Below the pieces are notes generated by a model that was not told where the DNA came from, searched no databases, and was given only the letters and a program-made list of their open reading frames with translations. A stretch of 64,000 nt of DNA from JASTVH01 sp042862465 (GTDB taxonomy: Bacteria; Pseudomonadota; Gammaproteobacteria; Pseudomonadales; Oleiphilaceae). The position numbers and the translations under genes were made by a program. The stretch lies in NCBI GenBank assembly GCA_042862465.1, contig JASTVH010000002.1, positions 186,001 to 250,000 of the forward strand, in the 5' to 3' direction. Of this stretch, positions 7,888 through 16,466 are shown piece after piece. Each line of letters begins with the position of its first letter. Within the stretch, counting starts at the first letter, position 1.

Positions 7888-8907
7888 TTATTCCATGGCC
7901 AACGCGCATTCTCCGCGGGTCGGATCCTTCTTGCAGCGGACCACACGCATCAGGCGCAGTGCCTTGGCATTGTAAGTGCCCTCGTCGCGCAGGCTGATAC
8001 GAACCTCACGCAGCATCTTGTCGTAATCCTGGAGCTGTTGTTCGGTAGGCTGAATCCACAGCTCGGGCTCGATCTCCGATTCGGCCTTGGAGATGATCTC
8101 GTAGGCCTCATCGATACGCGACATGGCGTAATCGCGCGCCTGGTTTGCATAGTTCTCCGGGAACCGGTCCTTGTTGATGATGATCTGGAAATTCATCTGA
8201 CCGATACGGTAGTTATAAATGCCACCGTTGGGCTTCACGCCCTTGTAAAGCTCCAGGGGCGAATAGGCAACCGCAGGGGCGTAACACAGATCCACACTGC
8301 CGTTGTTGAACTTGCCGGCAAAGTTGGCGGAGTTGGCGCCCACCACCGATGCACCCACATGGCGAACCATGGTCACCGCGGCGTTGTCGTAATCCAGGGT
8401 GGCGATTTTCTTGCCCTGCAGTTCCTCGACGGTATTGATCGAGCGGTCCCGCATGAACAGGTAAATGGAGCCCGCCGGCAGAATACCCGCTACTTCATAT
8501 TTGCCATTGGTCAGCAGATCCGCAGCCTTCGGCTGGTTGAGGGTCTGCAGGACCATGCGCATTTCCTTTTCGCCCGGGATGGCACCGATCGCTTCCAGTG
8601 ACCCGGTGAAGTTATTGAACTCTCGCGCCCGGGTACCGGTGAGGAGAACCGAATCACACTGCCCGGCCTTGAATTCCTCGGCGGCGATTTTCTCATCGGT
8701 GTAGGCCCGCATTTCCAGGTCCACACCCCACTTCATGGCTTCCGTCTTGGCGGATTTCATGACATTAAACAGCGGTCCGTTGGCACCCACAGGATCAAAT
8801 ACACAGAAGGATCGCTTGGGCAGGTCTGCTGCATTGGCCTGGACACCCACAGATAGCAAGCCTGCGGCCAGGGCAAAGGCTTTCAGGGTTTTGTTGATTG
8901 CGCTCAC
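7888..8907 (-). CDS. TRAP-type solute-binding protein, AdeT-like (copy 1)
   Basis: A 339-residue periplasmic protein with a signal peptide (FALAAGLLSVGVQANA). The GTG start at 8907 has GGGAGA seven bases upstream. After cleavage it begins RSFCVFDPVGANGPLF, and it later contains TGTRAREFNNFTGSLEA and the ending VRCKKDPTRGEC. The cysteine near each end may form disulfides. It belongs to the putative solute-binding proteins that some Acinetobacter annotations call AdeT1/AdeT2. Linkage to a TRAP permease and a TatT-like lipoprotein argues for substrate capture rather than drug efflux. It is clearly paralogous to the protein at 10843-11859. Confidence 0.8.
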   Translation of the reverse strand: MSAINKTLKAFALAAGLLSVGVQANAADLPKRSFCVFDPVGANGPLFNVMKSAKTEAMKWGVDLEMRAYTDEKIAAEEFKAGQCDSVLLTGTRAREFNNFTGSLEAIGAIPGEKEMRMVLQTLNQPKAADLLTNGKYEVAGILPAGSIYLFMRDRSINTVEELQGKKIATLDYDNAAVTMVRHVGASVVGANSANFAGKFNNGSVDLCYAPAVAYSPLELYKGVKPNGGIYNYRIGQMNFQIIINKDRFPENYANQARDYAMSRIDEAYEIISKAESEIEPELWIQPTEQQLQDYDKMLREVRISLRDEGTYNAKALRLMRVVRCKKDPTRGECALAME

Positions 8908-8967
8908 GTCGTTTCTCCCTTTTCCCGTTTTTTTATTGTGGAGGCCGCACCTGGCCTCCCTTCCAAG

Positions 8968-10011
8968 TCAGAGAATACCGTCCAGATCGACAGCTTCTCC
9001 CACTGGCTTGGCCTTATCGTCCCAGAAGGTGCCCAGGCCACCGAGCGGCGTCCGGTGTCCGGTATTTTCGGTCCACAGGCGATCGGAGATGGAGCGGATC
9101 ACCTGGGTGCCCATGGCATCGACCATGCGCCACTGAGGGTCAGCCGGCTCGTCTTCGATGGCTTCGGCATGGGCCCGGATGACATCGCGGAGCATATCCA
9201 TATCGCCAGAGTTGTAGGCCGCCATGGCATGGAATACGTGAGGCAGTCTGACCCGGGCCTCGACCCCTTTGGCGTCAGCCGTATCCAAACGCTCGAAGGC
9301 GTCCTCACCTTCCGGCTCAGCGCCCGGCATCAAGGCCCACACGGTGGCGCGCATGGCCATGGGCACGCCCCACCACTTGTCGTCGTCCAGACAACCGGTG
9401 GCGCGGGCCACTTTGGCCGCGATGTTTTTAGGCACTCCCACCGGCGCGGTGGACTGGATTTCGGCATTCAGCGCCTGAAGTCCTGAAAGCAGGCCACCGA
9501 TGTAGATGAACTCGTCGATATCCTCATCGAAATCCGGACACTCGCCATTGCCGGGCTCACCATAGTGCGCCTTCAGGTGATTCCAGCCACGCAGATAACG
9601 CTCCGAGGCCAGCTGAAGATGACGCTTCTGGGCGATCTGGGCGTCTTCGGCATTATCCGGGTTCTGGTTTCGCAGGGCGCGCATGTAGGCCAGTTCGTAT
9701 TCCCAGGCACGCTCTTCGGCGCAAGCCCCCGCGGACAGGTTCATCATGACGGCCAACTGATCCGGGTCGTCAGTGACGCGGCCAAAGGACAGCATCAGCG
9801 GCGACGTGGCTTCCGCCATGGCGCAGCTCATCGCCAGGTCGTCGCTGGCCAGCATATAGGGGACCGTATGGGATTTGGCGAAGCCCTTCATGACGTCGCC
9901 GGTGGTCTTGTACATCATGTTCTGGATCGCGCCACAGCCTGTGAGGGTGACCATCAGGCCGGCCAACACAAGATTACGAACCCTCTGAATCGTGCGTGCA
10001 GAAACCACCAT
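8968..10011 (-). CDS. TatT-like TRAP-associated lipoprotein
   Basis: A 347-residue probable lipoprotein. The lipobox LTGC is at about residues 23-26, behind a short hydrophobic signal sequence. The rest is soluble, largely alpha-helical, and contains several cysteines (MSCAM, GACAEE, GECPDF, TGCLDD). Its position as first gene of receptor-permease, its size and its helical character fit the TatT family of TRAP-associated lipoproteins (tetratricopeptide-like trimers known from Treponema). The family call is an inference; a different lipoprotein family is possible. The gap to the receptor gene is 60 bp. Confidence 0.6.
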   Translation of the reverse strand: MVVSARTIQRVRNLVLAGLMVTLTGCGAIQNMMYKTTGDVMKGFAKSHTVPYMLASDDLAMSCAMAEATSPLMLSFGRVTDDPDQLAVMMNLSAGACAEERAWEYELAYMRALRNQNPDNAEDAQIAQKRHLQLASERYLRGWNHLKAHYGEPGNGECPDFDEDIDEFIYIGGLLSGLQALNAEIQSTAPVGVPKNIAAKVARATGCLDDDKWWGVPMAMRATVWALMPGAEPEGEDAFERLDTADAKGVEARVRLPHVFHAMAAYNSGDMDMLRDVIRAHAEAIEDEPADPQWRMVDAMGTQVIRSISDRLWTENTGHRTPLGGLGTFWDDKAKPVGEAVDLDGIL

Positions 10012-10511
10012 TCAACTCCTGTCATTTCTTTATCGTTATGAAGCAAACCGGACGCGCCTTGCGCATCGCCCGGAGAAATCGCCTGACATGTATTCCGGAA
10101 GGCTCTGCCGCCCCCTTTAGCGCCTTGTGATGCGCAAAGCTACATATGACAGACAAAAAACGGTCGGCGTGAAAATGTAACGGGATGTAACCCCATTGCC
10201 GGCATCGAATTATCGCCAAGTCAATTAAAGATTTGTGAGACGAACACCACAAAGCGAGCATTGCAGGCCACATTCCCCGCCCTCCGGTGCATTACAAGAC
10301 TCCCATTTCATTTGACAGTCCGCGTCAGAGAGCTATACCTGTCTAGGTGCTCTGACTCATTCATCCCAGAGCCTCTGCGCAAATCCGGCGACACCGGGCC
10401 CGCGGAACAGTATCCACCGGCCGGCGATAGCCATTTAGCGGATTTGCAAGCGTCTTGCCCCGTCTCGCGGGCTCTGTTGTTGAACGCCTTCAACCAAAAG
10501 GAAGCGACCTC
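10012..10511. promoter_or_regulatory. 500-bp divergent regulatory region between the TRAP locus and the HU gene
   Basis: This region separates the minus-strand lipoprotein gene from the plus-strand HU gene and holds no convincing ORF. The part near 10130-10260 is AT-rich and could carry the TRAP promoter. The best promoter lies at 10312-10339 and is listed separately. A leader of about 165 bases precedes the HU ATG. Confidence 0.4.
10312..10339 (+). promoter_or_regulatory. Sigma-70 promoter for the HU gene
   Basis: The -35 hexamer TTGACA is perfect (10312-10317). The -10 TATACC is at 10334-10339, with 16-bp spacing. An inverted repeat GTCAGAG (10324-10330) / CTCTGAC (10350-10356) straddles the -10 and the expected transcription start, so it could be an operator or a leader hairpin. 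Confidence 0.65.
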
Positions 10512-10784
10512 ATGCGAAAACCGGAACTGGCAGCCGATATTGCCGAACAGGCTGGCATTACCAAGGATCAGGCTCAGCACGTTATCAACGCCTTCACCGA
10601 TCAGATTTCCGCCGCTATGGCCAAGAACCAATCCGTCAGCCTGGTGGGCTTTGGCACCTTCAACGTGCGCGAACGCAGCGCCCGTAGCGGACGTAACCCG
10701 CAAACCGGCGCCACCATCCAGATCCCGGCCAGCAAGACCGTCGGTTTCAAACCCGGCAAGCAGCTCAAGGACGCCGTTAACTAA
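10512..10784 (+). CDS. HU-family DNA-binding protein
   Basis: A 90-residue nucleoid protein. I use ATG 10512, preceded by AAGGAA, rather than the longer upstream reading: it gives the normal HU length and N-terminus MRKPELAADIAEQAG. The diagnostic signature VGFGTFNVRERSAR leads into the DNA-binding arm RNPQTGATIQIPAS with the intercalating proline. It could be HupB-like or a paralogue; sequence alone does not separate HU subtypes. A hairpin terminator follows, and the second solute-binding gene converges on it. Confidence 0.93.
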   Translation: MRKPELAADIAEQAGITKDQAQHVINAFTDQISAAMAKNQSVSLVGFGTFNVRERSARSGRNPQTGATIQIPASKTVGFKPGKQLKDAVN

Positions 10785-10795
10785 TCAGCGGCCCA

Positions 10796-10833
10796 CATGC
10801 GGCACCTGCCCTGGCAGTTGCCGCATGCCTTTT
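10796..10833 (+). terminator. Terminator after the HU gene
   Basis: CATGCGGCACCTGCC (10796-10810) pairs with GGCAGTTGCCGCATG (10813-10827) with a single mismatch, and a short CCTTTT follows. It lies 12 bp after the stop codon. Confidence 0.75.
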
Positions 10834-10842
10834 CGACCTGCC

Positions 10843-11859
10843 TTACTCGACCGGATTGGCACACTCCCCGGCCGTCGGATCCACCTTGCAGCGAATAACG
10901 CGCATCAGGCGCAATGCCTTGGGATCGTATACACCCTCGTCGCGCAGCTGCAGGCGAACCTGCTGCAACATCCGCTCATATTTGCCAATTTTGTCTTCCG
11001 CCGGGTACATCCAGTACTTCTGGGGAATTTCCGCTTCGGCGTCCTCGATGATCTTGTAGACCTCGTCGATACGGGTCCGCGCCTGTTCCTTGACCACCTT
11101 ACCGGCATTTTCCGGGAAACGGTCCTGCCTGATCAGCACCTGGAAATTCATGTAGGCGATGGGAAAGTGCAGGATGCCGCCGTCCGGCTTCAGTCCCTTG
11201 TAAAGTTCCATCGGGGTATAGGCCACGGCCGGGGCATAGGCCAGATCCACGCTGCCGTTGTTGAACTTGCCGGCAAAATTGGCGGCGTTGGACCCCACCG
11301 GTGAGGCGCCGACGTGGCGGACCATGGTAAGGGAGGCCTTATCGTGGTCCAGGGTGGCAATCTTCTTGCCCTGCAATTCGTTCACCGTATCCACGGAGCG
11401 GTCGTTGGTGAACAGGTAAACACCACCGGCAGGAAAGACCCCCACCACTTCGTATTCACCATTGACCATCAGCGACTTGGCCTTGGGCTGCATCAACGTG
11501 GCGAACACCATCCGCATTTCCTTTTCGGAGGTGATACCGCCAACCGCTTCAAGGGAACCGGTGAACTTGTTGAACTCGCGGGCCCGGGTACCGGTGATCA
11601 GCACCGCATCACAGACGCCGGCCTTGAAGTCTTCCACAGCGATTTTTTCGTCGGTGTACGCATGGAACGACAGCTTGACCCCTTCCTTGAGAATGGAAGG
11701 ACCAAACGACTTGGAGATCGCGAACAGGGGGCCGTTGGCACCCACGGGATCGAAGACACAGAAACTCCGCTCCAGCAGGTCCTGCTTGGCCGCCAATGCG
11801 GGCAGCGCCACCATCAATGTGATCAGAGCGATCAGAGTGCGTTTCCAACCGAATCGCAT
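10843..11859 (-). CDS. TRAP-type solute-binding protein, AdeT-like (copy 2)
   Basis: A 338-residue periplasmic protein with signal peptide (TLIALITLMVALPALA). It starts at ATG 11859 with AAGGAGA upstream. It shares with copy 1 the mature start RSFCVFDPVGANGPLF, TGTRAREFNKFTGSLEA, the GKKIATLDHDKAS region and the ending MRVIRCKVDPTAGEC, so the two are close paralogues. It stands alone beyond the HU gene with no permease of its own. It may deliver a second ligand to the permease at 5708-7789, or the two copies may be induced differently. The substrate is unknown. Confidence 0.8.
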   Translation of the reverse strand: MRFGWKRTLIALITLMVALPALAAKQDLLERSFCVFDPVGANGPLFAISKSFGPSILKEGVKLSFHAYTDEKIAVEDFKAGVCDAVLITGTRAREFNKFTGSLEAVGGITSEKEMRMVFATLMQPKAKSLMVNGEYEVVGVFPAGGVYLFTNDRSVDTVNELQGKKIATLDHDKASLTMVRHVGASPVGSNAANFAGKFNNGSVDLAYAPAVAYTPMELYKGLKPDGGILHFPIAYMNFQVLIRQDRFPENAGKVVKEQARTRIDEVYKIIEDAEAEIPQKYWMYPAEDKIGKYERMLQQVRLQLRDEGVYDPKALRLMRVIRCKVDPTAGECANPVE

Positions 11860-11967
11860 GTTGTGTTCTCCTTGGATAAAAACCGGCAGATTGAGAACGC
11901 AACACTAGGCAATTGGGGCCAACGCCACGTTGGCACATTTGCCCCAAAAGGGCGGTCAAAGAGGCAA

Positions 11968-12009
11968 AAGCGGGCGCGGCCCCGGCAATGGCGCGGGCTG
12001 CGCCCGCTT
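11968..12009 (-). terminator. Terminator downstream of the membrane mini-protein gene
   Basis: AAGCGGGCGC (11968-11977) pairs with GCGCCCGCTT (12000-12009) over a 22-base loop. Read on the minus strand it ends in TTTTGCC. It lies 87 bp after the stop at 12096 and would end the minus-strand transcript coming from marC and the mini-protein gene. Confidence 0.55.
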
Positions 12010-12095
12010 ACGTTGGGAGGCGGGAAAGAAGGTGAGCTTTCAGTTCTGTGACGCGGTTAAAATTTGCCGGATTTCACCGGCATAGCTGCAACCGG

Positions 12096-12287
12096 TCAAG
12101 ATTTGGACGAACCGCCCTTTTCCTCGCGCCCTTTCTTGTGCTCCAGCAATTCCTCCACCCGCTTTTCCAGGGCCACGATTTCGTATTGGATCGCCGTGTG
12201 CTTGTCCAGGGCGTCTCCGGTGTTCCGGCACAGCGTCCACAACAACCAGATAATCACGATCAGGGCGACCAGAATCAGAAAGTTCAT
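12096..12287 (-). CDS. Small membrane protein with a coiled-coil tail
   Basis: A 63-residue protein with one N-terminal transmembrane helix (FLILVALIVIIWLLWTL), then a heptad-rich charged helix (IVALEKRVEELLEHKK) and a polar tail. The start ATG 12287 has AAGGAT upstream. A competing 94-residue frame in the same place (12040-12324) lacks any such organisation. No family was recognised; it resembles short phage-shock or cell-division type membrane proteins only in layout. It lies 100 bp downstream of marC on the same strand. Confidence 0.55.
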   Translation of the reverse strand: MNFLILVALIVIIWLLWTLCRNTGDALDKHTAIQYEIVALEKRVEELLEHKKGREEKGGSSKS

Positions 12288-12387
12288 TGTCGTTCCATCC
12301 TTTTGTCGGTCTGTAACCTGCCATCAGGCCTTAACCATAGCCGTTGCGTCAAACCCGTGCCAGAGAGCATTCGGGGAAGCCGAATAC

Positions 12388-13020
12388 TCAGGCGCCCGCG
12401 AGCATGTCGTGGACCACGGGTTTGAGGCCGCTGATAAAGAATTCCACCGCGATCACCATCACGATCAGCCCCATGATCCGCATCATCACCTTGTTGCCAC
12501 TGTCGCCCAGCAAACCCAGCATGCGGCTGGCGCCGATCAGCCCCAGGTAATTGATGGCAATAACCGCCACGATGGCGGCGAAAAGAGCGGAGACCTGCTG
12601 GATGCCCTGGGCATCGTGCATGAAAATGATGACATTGGCGATGGCGCCGGGGCCGCAGACGATGGGAATCGCCAACGGGGTGATGGCAATGTCCTTGCCC
12701 AGCGCCTCAACATCCTGAGTGCTGTCCACCTTCATTTTCGAGAGTTTGGCCTGCAGCAGCTCCTGGCCGAGCATAAAGAAAATGACGCCACCGACGATCT
12801 TGAGGCTGCTGACCGAAACGCCAAACACCTCGAAGATGAAGCTGCCGGCCACGGCAAAGAACACCAGCAACCCCAGCGCGGTCAACGAGGCCATTCCGGC
12901 AACCTGGCGGGCGCGCTGGCGCGTCATGTCGTGGGTCATGGGCTGGAACACCGGCGCGATGCCAAAGGGGTTGATCATCGCGAACAGCGTCGTGAAACAG
13001 AGCAGGCCGAATTCCAGCAT
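12388..13020 (-). CDS. MarC/UPF0056 family inner-membrane protein
   Basis: A 210-residue protein with about six transmembrane helices. The N-terminus MLEFGLLCFTTLFAMINPFG with the conserved INPFG-APVF segment, and GGVIFFMLGQELLQ, are typical of MarC/YhgN proteins. The early link to multiple antibiotic resistance was not upheld, and the function is unknown. It begins three bases after the stop of the dihydroorotase-like gene, so it is translationally linked to the pyr operon. Confidence 0.88.
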   Translation of the reverse strand: MLEFGLLCFTTLFAMINPFGIAPVFQPMTHDMTRQRARQVAGMASLTALGLLVFFAVAGSFIFEVFGVSVSSLKIVGGVIFFMLGQELLQAKLSKMKVDSTQDVEALGKDIAITPLAIPIVCGPGAIANVIIFMHDAQGIQQVSALFAAIVAVIAINYLGLIGASRMLGLLGDSGNKVMMRIMGLIVMVIAVEFFISGLKPVVHDMLAGA

Positions 13021-13023
13021 GGC

Positions 13024-14301
13024 TCAGACCGGATCCCGGTAGGCCACCCGGCCATCCACCAGCGTCAGGCGCACCCGCCCTCGAACCTCCTCGCCCGAGC
13101 AGGCGGTCTGTTTGCTCTGGGAGAGCAGGCCCCGGTCGTTGACCGTCCAGCTGGCTGACGGATCGTAGAGACACAGGTCCGCCACCGCCCCCTCGGCGAT
13201 CACGGGTCGGGGCTGGCCCAGAATCCCGCTGGGGCCCAGGCACAGGGCCCGATACAGGTGCTCCGGCGCCAGCGCCCCGTCGTCCACCAGACGCTGCAGT
13301 AACGGCAGGACCAGCTCGATACTGGAGAGGCCCGGCGCCGTTTCACCGAACGGTGCCTGCTTCGCCTCCGGATCCTGGGGTTCGTGTTGGCTGACGATGG
13401 CACTGAGAGTACCGTCCCGAACGCCCTGCAGCAGCCCCGCCCGGTCCTGTTCGGTACGCAGGGGCGGGCGCAGGTGGAAGCGGCTGTCGTAGCCCTCCAG
13501 CAAGGCCTCGGTAAACAGCAGGTGGTGGACCGCCACATCGGCCGTCACCGCCAGGCCCCGACGCCGGGCATCCGCCACCAGCTCCACGCTGCGGGCAGCG
13601 GACAGCTGGCTCAGGTGCAGGCGCACGCCGGTGTCCTCCGCCAGCAGGATCAGTTCGCTCACCGCGGCGGTTTCCGCGACCTCGGGAATGCCCGGCAACC
13701 CCAGCCGGGTGGCGATAAACCCCTCGTGGGCACAGCCATCCGCCGCCAGACTGGCGTTTTCCGGGCGCAGGAACAGCGGAATATCGAAGGTGGCCGCATA
13801 GGCCATACAACGGCGCAGGATGCGGGCATCCCGCACCGGCTGATTGCCGTTGCTCAAGGCGACGCAGCCAGCCCCATGCAAAGCGGCCATATCACTCAGC
13901 AGTTCGCCGTGCATGCCACGGGTCATGGCACCGATCGGCAACACCCGGACTACGCCGCGCTCCGCCGCCTGCCCCCGAATGAGGCCGGTGACGGCACCGG
14001 AGTCGTTGACCGGGACCGTTTCCGGCGAGGCACAGACGGTGGTAAAGCCGCCTCGGGCCGCCGCACGGGTTTCGGTGGCGATATTGCCCTTGCGATTGTC
14101 ACCGGGCTCGCGCAGGTTGCAGCAGAGGTCGATCAGCCCCGGCATCAGCCACTGGCCACGGCCGTCGACCACCTCGTCCGCCGTCTGCCCCCCGGCGTCC
14201 AGCGAAGCGATGCGACCACCCTCGACGAGCACACTATGTTCCGTCTGGCCAATACCGTTCTCATCCAACAGGCGGACCTTGTCGATACGCAGACTCATCA
14301 T
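13024..14301 (-). CDS. pyrC: Dihydroorotase-like protein PyrC', probably non-catalytic
   Basis: A 425-residue amidohydrolase-fold protein of the long (class I) dihydroorotase type. Active enzymes have D-x-H-x-H-x-R-EPG; here the stretch reads GLIDLCCNLREPG, so both zinc-binding histidines of HxH are gone. The late catalytic segment normally read as TDHAPH is SQHEPQ. In Pseudomonas a catalytically dead homologue (often called PyrC' or PyrX) is an obligate structural partner of aspartate transcarbamoylase PyrB. The four-base ATGA overlap with pyrB here supports that role. A separate active dihydroorotase should exist elsewhere in the genome. Confidence 0.92.
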   Translation of the reverse strand: MMSLRIDKVRLLDENGIGQTEHSVLVEGGRIASLDAGGQTADEVVDGRGQWLMPGLIDLCCNLREPGDNRKGNIATETRAAARGGFTTVCASPETVPVNDSGAVTGLIRGQAAERGVVRVLPIGAMTRGMHGELLSDMAALHGAGCVALSNGNQPVRDARILRRCMAYAATFDIPLFLRPENASLAADGCAHEGFIATRLGLPGIPEVAETAAVSELILLAEDTGVRLHLSQLSAARSVELVADARRRGLAVTADVAVHHLLFTEALLEGYDSRFHLRPPLRTEQDRAGLLQGVRDGTLSAIVSQHEPQDPEAKQAPFGETAPGLSSIELVLPLLQRLVDDGALAPEHLYRALCLGPSGILGQPRPVIAEGAVADLCLYDPSASWTVNDRGLLSQSKQTACSGEEVRGRVRLTLVDGRVAYRDPV

Positions 14302-15311
14302 TCCCCCTCCCGCTTGCTGGCAGACGCCTGGCGCTCGGCCAGCTGCCCGCCCATGGCCATGGACATGACGGCCATGCGCACCGCGATGCCGTTGGTGACC
14401 TGGTTGAGAATGACCGAGCGCGGTCCGTCCGCCACCGCCGATTCGATCTCGACACCGCGGTTGATCGGCCCGGGGTGCATGACGATAGCCTCCGGATGCG
14501 CCACCTGCAGCTTTTCCTCGGTCAGCCCGTACAGCCGGTAGAATTCCTTTTCACTGGGCAGCAGCGCCCCCTGCATCCGCTCGCGCTGCAAACGCAGCAT
14601 GATCACCACATCGACATCTTGCAGCCCGGTATCCAGGGCGTACTCCACCCGGGTACCGAGGGCTTCGGCATCCCTGGGCATCAGGGTGGCCGGACCGACC
14701 AGCCGGACCTCTTCCGCACCCAGGGTGTTGAGGGCGCGAATCTGGGAGCGGGCAACCCGTGAATGCAGAATGTCGCCGACGATCGCCACCTTGAGACCGT
14801 CGAAACGCTGCTTGTGCTGGCGAATGGTCAGCATGTCGAGCATGGCCTGGGTGGGATGGGCGTGACGGCCGTCGCCGGCATTGATGATGGCCACCCCCGG
14901 GGTAACGTTGCGGGCGATGAAATGCGGCGCGCCGCTTTGGGCATGGCGCACCACGAACATGTCGCTGGCCATGGCTTCCAGGTTCAGCAGGGTATCGGAG
15001 AGCGATTCGCCCTTGGAGGTGGCGGAGGTGCTGATATCCAGGTTGAGGACGTCCGCTGAGAGGCGCTTGGCGGCCAGCTCAAAGGTGCTGCGGGTGCGGG
15101 TGCTGGGCTCGAAGAACAGGTTGACCACCGTGCGCCCACGCAACAGGGGCACGTTCTTGATGGTGCGCTCGCCCACTTCGATGAAGGATTCGGCGGTATC
15201 CAGGATGTCCGTCAGCAGGGTCCTGTCGAGCCCCTGGATACCCAGGAAATGACGCAGCCGGCCCTCCGCGGTCAGCTGCAGGTGCGCCTGGTCTCGGGAT
15301 TGTGGAGTCAT
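14298..15311 (-). CDS. pyrB: Aspartate carbamoyltransferase catalytic chain
   Basis: A 337-residue enzyme that makes N-carbamoyl-aspartate in pyrimidine synthesis. Carbamoyl-phosphate-binding motif FFEPSTRTRSTFELAAKRL near residue 66; HPGPINRG near residue 275. The length agrees with the Pseudomonas-type chain, which carries an N-terminal extension and works in a complex with inactive PyrC' rather than PyrI. It lies 30 bp downstream of pyrR and overlaps pyrC' by four bases. Confidence 0.96.
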   Translation of the reverse strand: MTPQSRDQAHLQLTAEGRLRHFLGIQGLDRTLLTDILDTAESFIEVGERTIKNVPLLRGRTVVNLFFEPSTRTRSTFELAAKRLSADVLNLDISTSATSKGESLSDTLLNLEAMASDMFVVRHAQSGAPHFIARNVTPGVAIINAGDGRHAHPTQAMLDMLTIRQHKQRFDGLKVAIVGDILHSRVARSQIRALNTLGAEEVRLVGPATLMPRDAEALGTRVEYALDTGLQDVDVVIMLRLQRERMQGALLPSEKEFYRLYGLTEEKLQVAHPEAIVMHPGPINRGVEIESAVADGPRSVILNQVTNGIAVRMAVMSMAMGGQLAERQASASKREGE

Positions 15312-15341
15312 AGATGCGTCCCGTCGATCGTTGCTGTCATG

Positions 15342-15854
15342 TTATTGCGGCGCCTTTTCGCGCACCTCGACCCGCAGCGGGTCCGGTCCCACCAGCTTCA
15401 CCCGCTGGTGACTGGCCAATTGCAGTGTCCGGCCCACCAGGTCCGGCTGGATCGGCAACTCCCGCGCCCCGAGATCGATCAGCGCCACCAGGGTAATACT
15501 GTCCGGGCGGCCGTAGTCGAAGATCTCGTTCATGGCGGCCCGGATCGTGCGGCCGCTCATAATGACATCATCCACCAGGATGACATCGCGCCCCTCGGTA
15601 TCGACCGGCAGCTTCGAGGGCTTTACCTTCGGGTTCAGGCCGATGCGCTGGAAGTCGTCGCGATAGAAGGAGATGTCGAGTTCGCCGTAGGGTTCGGCAA
15701 GACTGAGGTGCTTGCTGATGGAATCGGCCAGCCAGACGCCGCCGGTGCGAATGCCGATCACCAGGGGACGGGTGATTTCCCGCTCCTTCAGGTGCCGGGC
15801 GAGGTCTTCGCACAGTGTTTCCAGGATCTGTTGGACATCGATTTGCGCGGTCAT
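15342..15854 (-). CDS. pyrR: PyrR bifunctional regulator / uracil phosphoribosyltransferase
   Basis: A 170-residue protein. The PRPP-binding loop VILVDDVIMSGRTIRAAM is clear near residue 95, with GIRTGGVWLA before it. I start at ATG 15854 with GAGGG upstream; a longer reading to 16046 adds 64 residues unlike the family. In Bacillus PyrR is an RNA-binding attenuator; in Pseudomonas-type operons its regulatory role is less clear. I did not recognise a PyrR-binding leader in the 190 bp upstream. First of the pyrR-pyrB-pyrC' group. Confidence 0.93.
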   Translation of the reverse strand: MTAQIDVQQILETLCEDLARHLKEREITRPLVIGIRTGGVWLADSISKHLSLAEPYGELDISFYRDDFQRIGLNPKVKPSKLPVDTEGRDVILVDDVIMSGRTIRAAMNEIFDYGRPDSITLVALIDLGARELPIQPDLVGRTLQLASHQRVKLVGPDPLRVEVREKAPQ

Positions 15855-16046
15855 TATGCCCTCGTGGTGATGTGAAAAGTCGGAGACATCGGAACCATTC
15901 TGGTGAGGAAGGCCGCTCCGTGCATTGCGCCCCGTCAAAAGGTCAGGGATAAAGCGCACGGCTCCAAACCATCGACACCGCAATCGGGCGCCCGACCTCC
16001 GACCGCAATCGCGCGTAATGGTAGCTTGGAATGCGGGGGAACGCAC

Positions 16047-16466
16047 CTATCCGGCGTGTTGCGCGAACCAGCTTTCAAGGATCAGGACAGCCGCCCGGTC
16101 ATCGATGCCGGCGGTGCCGAAGTCACCGCCGTGGCCGGCGTCCCGGGCCTGCTGTTTCGCCTCATGGGAGGTCAGGCGCTCGTCCACCAGATCCACCGGC
16201 AGGTGATAGCGTCCGTGCAGGCGCTTGGCGAACTTGCGGGCCCGGGTGGCCATATCGCTCTCGCTGCCGTCCATGTTCAGCGGCAGGCCCACCACCAGCC
16301 GGCTCGGGCGCCACTCTTTCAGCAGGCCGCCAATTTCCTCCCAGTCCGGGATACCATCGCGCGCGTTCAGTCGGGCAACCGGGGAGCCGGTGCCCGTCAG
16401 GGTCTGGCCGGCGGCGACGCCGATCCAGCGCACCCCGAAATCGAAAGCCATGACGCGCTCAGGCAT
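16047..16466 (-). CDS. ruvX: RuvX/YqgF family RNase H-fold nuclease
   Basis: A 139-residue Holliday-junction-resolvase-like nuclease, implicated in 16S rRNA 5' maturation in E. coli. Motifs: MAFDFGVRWIGVA at the N-terminus with the first catalytic Asp, LVVGLPLNMDGSES in the middle, DERLTSHEA, then the terminal IDDRAAVLILESWF with the last acidic residues. Normal length. Its start overlaps the end of yqgE by eight bases, so the two are coupled. Confidence 0.94.
   Translation of the reverse strand: MPERVMAFDFGVRWIGVAAGQTLTGTGSPVARLNARDGIPDWEEIGGLLKEWRPSRLVVGLPLNMDGSESDMATRARKFAKRLHGRYHLPVDLVDERLTSHEAKQQARDAGHGGDFGTAGIDDRAAVLILESWFAQHAG

Noticed and set aside
8888..9182. Short plus-strand frames across the receptor/lipoprotein gap
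   Set aside because: They run through the signal sequence and ribosome-binding site of the receptor gene on the other strand and have no features.
12040..12324. A 94-codon frame overlapping the membrane mini-protein
   Set aside because: No helix, signal or family features; the 63-residue frame has a clear transmembrane helix and coiled coil.
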